Positions 1-5,641 of a stretch of DNA of 8,759 nt are shown piece by piece. The stretch lies in assembly GCA_964646035.1 (NCBI GenBank), contig CAZYDJ010000117.1, forward strand, positions 1 through 8,759. Direction: 5' to 3'. Numbering within the stretch: position 1 is the stretch's first letter; each line of letters opens with the position of its first letter. The notes under the pieces were generated by a model, which made no database searches, had not been told where the DNA came from, and worked only from the letters and a program-made list of their open reading frames with translations. Position numbers and translations under genes: made by a program. This stretch comes from CAYLMM01 sp964646035 (GTDB taxonomy: Bacteria; Krumholzibacteriota; Krumholzibacteriia; LZORAL124-64-63).

Positions 1-53
1 TTACGCCAACACCTTCGTGCGCGCATCCGTCGAGACGGCGCGCCCCGGTATGG

Positions 54-83
54 AAAAGGCCCCCGGCTCGCGCGGGGGGCCTT
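54..83 (-). terminator. Rho-independent terminator, leftward
   Basis: A perfect 9-bp stem pairs AAGGCCCCC (56-64) with GGGGGCCTT (75-83) around a 10-nt loop. Read on the minus strand, the stem is followed by TTTT (57-54), the form of an intrinsic terminator for the rarA-pfkA operon, whose last stop codon is at 145. On the plus strand the run is broken (CCTTCTGC), so rightward termination here would be weak. Confidence 0.6.
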
Positions 84-90
84 CTGCTTG

Positions 91-122
91 AAAGGCCCTC
101 CGCTACGGCGAAGGGCCTTTTT
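91..122 (+). terminator. Rho-independent terminator, rightward
   Basis: A perfect 9-bp stem pairs AAAGGCCCT (91-99) with AGGGCCTTT (112-120). After one C/A mismatch it extends by 3 bp and closes on a TACG loop (104-107). On the plus strand it runs into TTTTT (118-122), so it suits a gene entering from the left edge. On the minus strand it is followed only by TTT, so it could help but is probably not the main stop for pfkA. It shares the core AAGGCCC/GGGCCTT with the hairpin at 54-83. Confidence 0.6.
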
Positions 123-144
123 GGTCAATTCCGGCAAAGCGGGG

Positions 145-1104
145 CTAGGCCAGTTCCCTTTGCAGGGCAGCCAGCTCGTTCACCGCACGCCGCACGGCGT
201 GGCCCTTCTTGTTCAGCTTGCTGGTGCGGATGCGGTTGGCGACCAGCCCGACCATAATCCCGCGCTTGCCGGCGAGCATCAGTTCGGCCGAGGCGTGCCC
301 CAAACGCGTGGCCAGCATCCGGTCGAAGGCCGACGGGGAGCCGCCTCGCTGTACGTGCCCCAGCACCGCCATGCGGATGCTGCGCTGGAGCCGATTCTTC
401 AACTCGTAGAGGATGTGCGGCGCCCGGCCGGCTCCCTCTGCGACAATTATCAGCGCGTGCTGCTTGCCGCGGTCGTAGCCGCCCTCGATACGGGAGCATA
501 TCTCGTCCAGGTCGAACTCCAATTCCGGCACCAGCACCTCCTCGGCGCCGCAGGCGATACCGGTCTGCAGCGCAAGCAGTCCGCACTCGCGACCCATCAC
601 TTCGATCACGAAGATGCGCCCGTGGCTCGACGCCGTATCGCGGATCTTGTCCACGGCGTCGATGGCGATGTTCAGGGCCGTGTCGAAACCGATCGAGGTG
701 TCGGTGCCGGGGATGTCGTTGTCGATCGTCGCCGGCAGGCCGATGACCGGCAGGTCCAACTCGCGGTCGAGCAGGTCGCCGCCCCGGAAACTGCCGTCGC
801 CGCCGATCACGACCAGTCCGTCCAGTTTCAACTTGCGCAGCGAGCGTTTGACCTTGGCCAGCCCGGCCGCGGTCTTGAGTTCCGGATAGCGGAAGGTGCG
901 CAGGACCGTGCCGCCGAGCTGGATGATGCCGCCGACGTCCGTCGATGTCATCGGTTCGGCGTGGCCCTCGCTCAGGCCCAGCCAGCCGCGGTGGATTCCG
1001 ATCACTTCCGCGTTTCCGCCGATCAACGTGCGGGTCACCGCCCTCAAAGCTGCGTTCATGCCGGCTGCGTCCCCGCCGCCGGTCAATAATCCGATCCTCT
1101 TCAT
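145..1104 (-). CDS. pfkA: 6-phosphofructokinase, ATP-dependent PfkA type
   Basis: This 319-aa enzyme would phosphorylate fructose 6-phosphate to fructose 1,6-bisphosphate in cytosolic glycolysis; E. coli PfkA is 320 aa. Visible motifs are GGGDAAGMN (9-17), R72, GGDGS (101-105), TIDND (126-130, catalytic base D128), R163, MGR (170-172), E223, R244 and HVQRGG (250-255). G104 in GGDGS argues for ATP, since PPi-dependent forms usually have Asp there and Lys at the residue before TIDND. Here that residue is Ala (A125) where E. coli has Gly. Relative to the E. coli effector site, R21, R25, R155, E188 and K214 are kept, but R54 is Ser and D59 is Gly, so control by ADP/PEP may differ. The ATG at 1104 is preceded by AAGGAG (1115-1110) with 5-nt spacing and overlaps the rarA stop as ATGA. 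It is the last gene before the terminators at 54-122. Confidence 0.95.
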   Translation of the reverse strand: MKRIGLLTGGGDAAGMNAALRAVTRTLIGGNAEVIGIHRGWLGLSEGHAEPMTSTDVGGIIQLGGTVLRTFRYPELKTAAGLAKVKRSLRKLKLDGLVVIGGDGSFRGGDLLDRELDLPVIGLPATIDNDIPGTDTSIGFDTALNIAIDAVDKIRDTASSHGRIFVIEVMGRECGLLALQTGIACGAEEVLVPELEFDLDEICSRIEGGYDRGKQHALIIVAEGAGRAPHILYELKNRLQRSIRMAVLGHVQRGGSPSAFDRMLATRLGHASAELMLAGKRGIMVGLVANRIRTSKLNKKGHAVRRAVNELAALQRELA

Positions 1105-2507
1105 TTCTGCTCCTTGTTCTCGTCGCCGGCGCTCGACGTGAGTTGTTGCTCCCGCCAGGCCCGGATCTTGTCGAGGCGGTCGGCCAGTTTCGCTTCGTGT
1201 CCGCGGTGGGTGGGCTCGTAGAATCTGCGCCCGACAAGCTTGTCGGGAAGGCATTCCATCGCCGCCACGCCTTCGGCGGTGTCGTGGGCGTAAAGATAGC
1301 CTTTGCCGTACCCGAGCTTTTTCAAGAGCCGGGTCGGGGCATTCCGCAACTGGGCCGGCACCTGGGGGTTGGTCCCGTCGCGAACCTCGGCGGCCGCGGC
1401 GGAATAACCGCAATACAATGCGTTGCTCTTGGGAGCCAAGGCAAGATACACGGCGGCCTGGGCCAGGGCCAGGGCCCCTTCGGGCATGCCGACGAAATGG
1501 ACCGCGTCGCGGGCCGCCAGGGCCTGGGGCAGGGCCATCGGATCGGCCAGCCCGACGTCCTCGCTGGCCATCCGCACCAGCCGCCGCGCGATGTAAAGCG
1601 GATCCTCGCCGGCTTCCAACATCCGGGCCAGGTAATAGACCGCCGCGTCGGGATCGCTGTTGCGCAGTGATTTGTGCAGCGCGGAGATCAGGTTGAAGTG
1701 TTCTTCTCCCGCGCGGTCGTAACGCAGGGCGCGATCCCTCACCATAGCGGCGATGCGTTCGGCGTCGACGGGCGCCGATTCGGGATCCGCGCCGGATGCC
1801 GCGGCCGCCATGTCCAGCAGGTTCAGGGCGGTGCGCGCGTCCCCGTCGGCCATCGCCGCCAGCGCCGCCAGGGCGTCGGATTCGAAGCGGGGAGCCCTGC
1901 CGGATAACCCGTGCTCCGCGACGAGAGCGCGTTCCATGATGACGATCAGGTGGTCCTCGGTCAGCGGTTCGAGGACGAAGAGCCGTGTCCGCGATAGCAG
2001 CGCCGAGTTGATTTCGAAGGACGGGTTCTCGGTGGTGGCGCCGATCAGCACCACGTCGCCCCGCTCGACCCACGGCAGCAGGGCGTCCTGCTGGGCCTTG
2101 TTGAAGCGGTGGATCTCGTCGAGAAAGATGATCGTGCGGCGGTTCATCGCCCGGCGGTACTTTTGGGCCTCGGCCATCACGGCCTTCAGCTCCCGGCTGC
2201 CGATCTGGACGGCGCTGTACTCCAGGAAATGGGCGTCGGTCCGGGTCGCGATCACCCTCGCCAGGGAGGTCTTGCCGCAACCGGGCGGTCCCCAGAACAA
2301 GAGGGAGGGCAGGTTGTCGGTCTCGACCAGGGTCCGCAGCGGACGGCCGGGTCCGATCAGATCCTCCTGACCCACGAAATCGTCGAGGGTGCAGGGGCGC
2401 ATCCGCTCGGCCAGGGGGGAGGAAGCCGGGTGTTCATTTCGGGGCGGGGCCTGTACGGCTTCCGTTCCGTCGCCGGGATTGAAGAGGTCGTTGTTCATGA
2501 GAACCAT
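1101..2507 (-). CDS. rarA: Replication-associated recombination protein RarA (MgsA), AAA+ ATPase
   Basis: This 468-aa protein belongs to the RarA/MgsA/WRNIP1 family of clamp-loader-like AAA+ ATPases, which act at stalled replication forks with SSB; E. coli RarA is about 447 aa. In order: N-terminal ASSPLAERMRP and DDFVGQEDLIG (28-52), Walker A GPPGCGKTS (73-81), Walker B IIFLDEIHRFNK (126-137), sensor 1 GATTENPSF (156-164), the arginine-finger region LLSRTRLF (170-177), sensor 2 GDARTALNLL (222-231), and the family-specific block from EEHFNLISALHKS through YLARMLEAG and MASEDVGLADP (268-323). A C-terminal RRFYEPTHRG follows (427-436). Two ATGs compete: 2507, with GGGAGA 11 nt and GGGGG 4 nt upstream, and 2498 (MNND). 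I chose 2507, but the first three residues are unsure. It is first in the operon and couples to pfkA through ATGA. Confidence 0.94.
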   Translation of the reverse strand: MVLMNNDLFNPGDGTEAVQAPPRNEHPASSPLAERMRPCTLDDFVGQEDLIGPGRPLRTLVETDNLPSLLFWGPPGCGKTSLARVIATRTDAHFLEYSAVQIGSRELKAVMAEAQKYRRAMNRRTIIFLDEIHRFNKAQQDALLPWVERGDVVLIGATTENPSFEINSALLSRTRLFVLEPLTEDHLIVIMERALVAEHGLSGRAPRFESDALAALAAMADGDARTALNLLDMAAAASGADPESAPVDAERIAAMVRDRALRYDRAGEEHFNLISALHKSLRNSDPDAAVYYLARMLEAGEDPLYIARRLVRMASEDVGLADPMALPQALAARDAVHFVGMPEGALALAQAAVYLALAPKSNALYCGYSAAAAEVRDGTNPQVPAQLRNAPTRLLKKLGYGKGYLYAHDTAEGVAAMECLPDKLVGRRFYEPTHRGHEAKLADRLDKIRAWREQQLTSSAGDENKEQK

Positions 2508-2526
2508 ATTACCCCCAATCTCCCGC

Positions 2527-2580
2527 CAGACAAGCGGCGGTCGAGAAAAAGGGCAACCTTGTCTGTCGGATTGACTTGTC
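2527..2580. promoter_or_regulatory. Putative operator: inverted repeat plus third half-site
   Basis: CAGACAAG (2527-2534) is the exact reverse complement of CTTGTCTG (2558-2565). The arms start 31 bp apart, close to three helical turns. A third CTTGTC copy lies at 2575-2580, overlapping the end of the proposed deoB -35 element. This cluster sits in the 116-bp gap between rarA and deoB and could bind a repressor of the nucleoside operon, or of both operons. The binding protein is unknown; the role is inferred from position and symmetry. Confidence 0.4.
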
Positions 2581-2599
2581 GCAGACGTGTGCCTAATGT
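2571..2599 (+). promoter_or_regulatory. Probable sigma-70-type promoter of deoB-cdd-deoA
   Basis: TTGACT (2571-2576, five of six consensus bases) is followed after 17 nt by TAATGT (2594-2599, a weak three of six). An alternative -10, CCTAAT (2592-2597), matches four of six but leaves a 15-nt spacer. Either gives a short 5' leader of roughly 20 nt before the deoB start at 2624. The weak -10 would fit a regulated promoter. Confidence 0.45.
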
Positions 2600-2623
2600 G
2601 AATGGACTCGAAACGGAGGACCC

Positions 2624-3805
2624 ATGTCCAGATCGATAGTGATAATTCTCGACGGCTTGGGAGTCGGCGCCCTTCCGGACGCCGGGCTCTACGGCGACGC
2701 CGGCAGCGATACGCTGGGCCATACGGCTTCCGTCGTCGGCGGAATCGAATTGCCGACGCTGCAGCGCCTGGGCCTCGGCAACATCCATACGATAACGGGG
2801 GTGCCCCCGGTCGCGGCTCCCGCGGCCTGCTTCGGCCGCATGACCGAGATCTCGGCGGGCAAGGACAGCACCACCGGTCATTGGGAATTGATGGGGGTCG
2901 TGACCAGCGATCCGTTCCCGACCTATCCCGACGGCTTCCCGGACGAAGTCCTGGAGGCCTTCACCGAAGCCACCGGCTACGCGGTCATCGGCAACGTGGC
3001 CGCCTCGGGCACCGAGATCATCCAGCGGCTGGGTGACGAGCATGTCGAAACCGGGCGGCTGATCGTCTATACCTCGGCCGATTCGGTTTTCCAGATCGCC
3101 GCCCACGAGGACGTCGTTCCGCTCGACGATCTGTACAGCATCTGCGTGAAGGCCCGCGAACTGCTCGTGCCGCCGCATCAGGTGAGCCGCGTCATCGCCC
3201 GCCCCTTCACCGGGAGCAGCGGCGACTACCGGCGCACGCCCAACCGGCACGATTATTCGGTGCCGCCGCCGGCGCATCTGCTGTTGCCGCAATTGGCGGC
3301 AAGCGGGGTGACGATCACCTCGATCGGCAAGATCGCCGATCTCTACGCCCGCAGCGGCATCAACGTCTCCCTGCCCTCGAAGTCGAACGAACAGGGCATG
3401 GCCACGATCGCCGAGCTTTGCGCCAAGCCTGCCGCGGGCGACGAATTGATCCTCCTGAACCTCGTCGATTTCGACATGCTCTGGGGGCATCGCAACGACC
3501 CGCGGGGGATGGCCGACGGCCTGCAGGTCTTCGATTCCTGGTTCGACGGCTTCCTGGCTCTGCTGCGTCCCGGCGATCTGCTGCTGCTGACCGCCGACCA
3601 CGGCAACGATCCGACCACTCCCAGCACCGACCATTCGCGCGAGTACGTTCCGCTGTTGGCCCTGTTGGCCGGCGGCGGTCCCGGCCGGGATCTCGGCGTC
3701 CGCGCCACCTTCGCCGATTTCGGTGCCACTTTGGCCCAGTTCCATGATTTGCCCGATCCCGCTGTCGGGACCGGTTTCCTGCCCTTGCTGACAGGTAAGG
3801 AGTGA
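2624..3805 (+). CDS. deoB: Phosphopentomutase
   Basis: This 393-aa enzyme interconverts (deoxy)ribose 1-phosphate and 5-phosphate in the cytosol; Bacillus DeoB is 394 aa. It belongs to the alkaline phosphatase superfamily and needs two Mn ions. Visible metal ligands are D10 (LDGLGVG), D284 and H289 in VDFDMLWGHRND (281-292), D325 and H326 in TADHGNDPT (323-331), and H337 in TDHSRE. The phospho-acceptor loop is GKDSTTGHWE (79-88). The residue aligned with Bacillus cereus Thr85 appears to be Ser82 here, a conservative change that keeps a hydroxyl. The ATG is preceded by GGAGGA (2615-2620), with a rather short 3-nt gap. It is the first gene of the deoB-cdd-deoA operon and supplies the last step of the route. 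The next gene's ribosome-binding site lies in its final codons. Confidence 0.95.
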   Translation: MSRSIVIILDGLGVGALPDAGLYGDAGSDTLGHTASVVGGIELPTLQRLGLGNIHTITGVPPVAAPAACFGRMTEISAGKDSTTGHWELMGVVTSDPFPTYPDGFPDEVLEAFTEATGYAVIGNVAASGTEIIQRLGDEHVETGRLIVYTSADSVFQIAAHEDVVPLDDLYSICVKARELLVPPHQVSRVIARPFTGSSGDYRRTPNRHDYSVPPPAHLLLPQLAASGVTITSIGKIADLYARSGINVSLPSKSNEQGMATIAELCAKPAAGDELILLNLVDFDMLWGHRNDPRGMADGLQVFDSWFDGFLALLRPGDLLLLTADHGNDPTTPSTDHSREYVPLLALLAGGGPGRDLGVRATFADFGATLAQFHDLPDPAVGTGFLPLLTGKE

Positions 3806-3808
3806 GAA

Positions 3809-4225
3809 TTGAAAGATAGGGATCGTGAACTGTTGGCGGCCGCCCGTGAAGTCATGGCGCGCAGCTACTCCCCGTATTCCCATTTCCGTGTCGGCGCCGC
3901 CCTGCTCGATATCGACGGAGTGATCCATACCGGAACCAACGTCGAGAACGCCAGCTTCGGCCTGTCAATCTGCGCCGAGCGCTCCGCGATCTTCAAGGCC
4001 GTGGCCGACGGCGCGCGCGAGTTCAGCTGCCTGGCCATCGTTACCGACACCGACGAACCGACGCCTCCCTGCGGCGCCTGCCGCCAGGTCATCTACGAGT
4101 TCGCGCCGGATCTGCCGCTGCTGCTCGCCGGCCGGGGCGATGTATTCAAGCGCATCACCATCAAGGAATTGATGCCGCTGCCTTTCGCCAGCTTCACCGT
4201 GGACCCCGGCGACAGCGATCGCTGA
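3809..4225 (+). CDS. cdd: Cytidine deaminase
   Basis: This 138-aa enzyme converts cytidine and deoxycytidine to uridine and deoxyuridine. It is of the short homotetrameric, zinc-dependent type (B. subtilis Cdd is 136 aa). Zinc ligands are C55 in CAERSA and C88 and C91 in PCGACRQV. E57 is the proton shuttle. SPYSHFRVGAALL (21-33) supplies F26, and TNVENASFG (43-51) supplies N44 and E46 for ribose binding. The start is a TTG at 3809, supported by AAGGAG (3797-3802) with 6-nt spacing and by the conserved N-terminal residues that precede the first internal Met (16). It begins 3 nt after the deoB stop, so translation is probably coupled. Its uridine products are substrates for the phosphorylase encoded next. 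Confidence 0.95.
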   Translation: MKDRDRELLAAAREVMARSYSPYSHFRVGAALLDIDGVIHTGTNVENASFGLSICAERSAIFKAVADGAREFSCLAIVTDTDEPTPPCGACRQVIYEFAPDLPLLLAGRGDVFKRITIKELMPLPFASFTVDPGDSDR

Positions 4226-4250
4226 CGGCGCCCTGATAATGATTGTTCCA

Positions 4251-4269
4251 GCCGGGCGGCCTGCCCGGC
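4251..4269 (+). other. Intercistronic stem-loop between cdd and deoA
   Basis: A perfect 7-bp stem pairs GCCGGGC (4251-4257) with GCCCGGC (4263-4269) around a 5-nt loop. It lies in the 71-nt gap between cdd and deoA, 18 nt before the deoA ribosome-binding site. No T-run follows, so it is unlikely to terminate fully. It could protect mRNA ends or adjust deoA output. Confidence 0.5.
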
Positions 4270-4296
4270 GAGTTAACGTGTTTCCCTAGGAGCAGC

Positions 4297-5625
4297 GTGA
4301 AAATCGTCCCTCTGATCGAATGCAAGAAACGTGGCGGCTCCCTCAGCGCGGCCGATATCGAAGCCCTGATCAGCGGCTATACCGCCGGCGACGTGCCTGA
4401 TTACCAGATGGCCGCTTTCCTGATGGCGGTCTGGTTCAAGGGGATGGACCCCGCGGAGACGACGGCCCTGACCGGCGCCATGCTCCACTCGGGCGAGGAA
4501 CTCGATTTTTCCGACATCGGGGGCGAGACCGCCGACAAGCACAGCACCGGCGGGATCGGCGACAAGGTCAGCCTGCTGTTGGCGCCTTTGGCGGCCGCCT
4601 GTGATCTGCGCGTGCCAATGCTCTCGGGGCGGGGACTCGGCCACACCGGAGGCACGCTCGACAAGCTGGAAGCCATTCCCGGCTATCGCATCCATCTCGA
4701 TAACGCGGATTTCCGCCGGGTCGTGGGCGATGTCGGTTGCTCGATCGTCGGCCAGGGGCCCAAGATAGCGCCCGCCGACGGCCGCATCTACGCCCTGCGC
4801 GATGTCACCGGCACCGTCGACTGCGTCCCCCTGATCACCGCCAGCATTCTCAGCAAGAAGTTGGCCGCCGGCCCCCGGACGATCGTCATCGATCTCAAGG
4901 TCGGCGGCGGCGCGTTCATGACCGACCGCAACGACGCCGAAGCCCTGGCCCGCGCCCTGATCGGCACGGCCGCGCATTGGGATCGCCGCTTGTCTGTGGT
5001 CTTCTCGGACATGTCGCAGCCACTCGGCCGCGCCGTCGGCCATTCGATCGAGACTGTCGAGGCCTTCGCCGCCCTGCGCCCCGGCGGCCGCGGGACCGCT
5101 CCGGAAGATCTGGTCCGTCTGACCGAAGTGCTGGTCGCCGAGATGCTCACCACCTCGGGGCTGGCCCCTGATGAAGATTCCGCCTTGAAGTCGGTGCGCG
5201 ACGCCTGGGATTCCGGGGCTGCCTTCGACCGGCTGCTGGCCTGGGTCGCAGCCCAGGGCGGCAGGATGGATCCGGATCGGGATGATTTCGGCCTGACCAT
5301 CGCGCCGGCGGTGACCGAGGTGCCCGCCCCGCGGGCGGGGTTCGTCAAGGAGATCGCCTGCCGCGAGATCGGCTATGCGCTCGGCGAACTCGGAGGCACC
5401 AGGGCCAAGGTGGAGGACAGCCTCGATCTGACCGCCGGGATCGATTTCCTGACCGCCAACGGCTGCCGGGTGGAGCGGGGCGAGCCCCTGGCGATAATCC
5501 ATTCCACCGACCGCACGCGCGCCGAATCCGCGGCCGCCCGGATCGCCGCGGCGGTGACCATCGCCGACGAAAGAAAGACGCCCCCGCAATTGGTGCAGGG
5601 GCGCCTCGGTTCCGACAGGCCCTGA
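4297..5625 (+). CDS. deoA: Pyrimidine-nucleoside (thymidine) phosphorylase
   Basis: This 442-aa enzyme cleaves thymidine, deoxyuridine or uridine with phosphate to the free base and (deoxy)ribose 1-phosphate. The phosphate-binding segment is DKHSTGGIGDK (80-90). The family signature SGRGLGHTGGTLDKLE spans 110-125. Base-binding residues R168, S183 and K187 are present in YALRDVTGTV and TASILSKKLA. Both DeoA (thymidine-specific) and Pdp (broad pyrimidine) share these, so substrate breadth is undecided and the symbol is by family. The GTG at 4297 is preceded by TAGGAG (4287-4292) with 4-nt spacing, and the protein then begins MKIVPLIECKKRG, in line with the family N-terminus. An in-frame TTG at 4243 would add 18 residues encoded through a hairpin and is rejected. 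It is the last gene of the operon. No T-tailed rightward terminator is visible; a 7-bp stem GGACGAC/GTCGTCC (5636-5663) lies just downstream. Confidence 0.93.
   Translation: MKIVPLIECKKRGGSLSAADIEALISGYTAGDVPDYQMAAFLMAVWFKGMDPAETTALTGAMLHSGEELDFSDIGGETADKHSTGGIGDKVSLLLAPLAAACDLRVPMLSGRGLGHTGGTLDKLEAIPGYRIHLDNADFRRVVGDVGCSIVGQGPKIAPADGRIYALRDVTGTVDCVPLITASILSKKLAAGPRTIVIDLKVGGGAFMTDRNDAEALARALIGTAAHWDRRLSVVFSDMSQPLGRAVGHSIETVEAFAALRPGGRGTAPEDLVRLTEVLVAEMLTTSGLAPDEDSALKSVRDAWDSGAAFDRLLAWVAAQGGRMDPDRDDFGLTIAPAVTEVPAPRAGFVKEIACREIGYALGELGGTRAKVEDSLDLTAGIDFLTANGCRVERGEPLAIIHSTDRTRAESAAARIAAAVTIADERKTPPQLVQGRLGSDRP
5569..5603 (-). terminator. Probable leftward terminator of the PBP gene, inside deoA
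   Basis: On the minus strand CGCCCC (5603-5598) pairs with GGGGCG (5584-5579). One mismatch and 2 further bp follow, closing on a 7-nt loop (5594-5588). The hairpin is followed by TCTTTCTTTC (5578-5569), seven T in ten. It lies about 40 nt past the PBP stop codon and wholly within the last codons of deoA. On the plus strand there is no T-run after the stem, so deoA transcription should pass. Confidence 0.5.
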
Positions 5626-5641
5626 GAGAGCCGCAGGACGA

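Noticed and set aside
2..91. Open plus-strand frame ending TGA at 89-91, possibly the tail of a gene entering from the left
   Set aside because: Only 29 codons, the other two frames are also open, and its last third runs through the terminator hairpin at 54-83. No family is recognisable.
88..1089. Long plus-strand frame opposite pfkA
   Set aside because: Shadow of pfkA in GC-rich DNA; no recognisable protein, and pfkA is secure.
2498..2533. Minus-strand TTGTCT (2533-2528), 16 nt, TAATAT (2511-2506), which would give a leaderless rarA start at 2498
   Set aside because: Both boxes are only four of six, and a Shine-Dalgarno-like GGGAGA exists for the 2507 start; too weak to call.
2495..3928. 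477-codon minus-strand frame opposite deoB and cdd
   Set aside because: Shadow of two well-identified genes; low-complexity Gly/Arg/Gln-rich product.
4243..4296. TTG at 4243 as an earlier deoA start
   Set aside because: It would translate through the 4251-4269 hairpin and lacks a ribosome-binding site, while GTG 4297 has TAGGAG and a family-like N-terminus.
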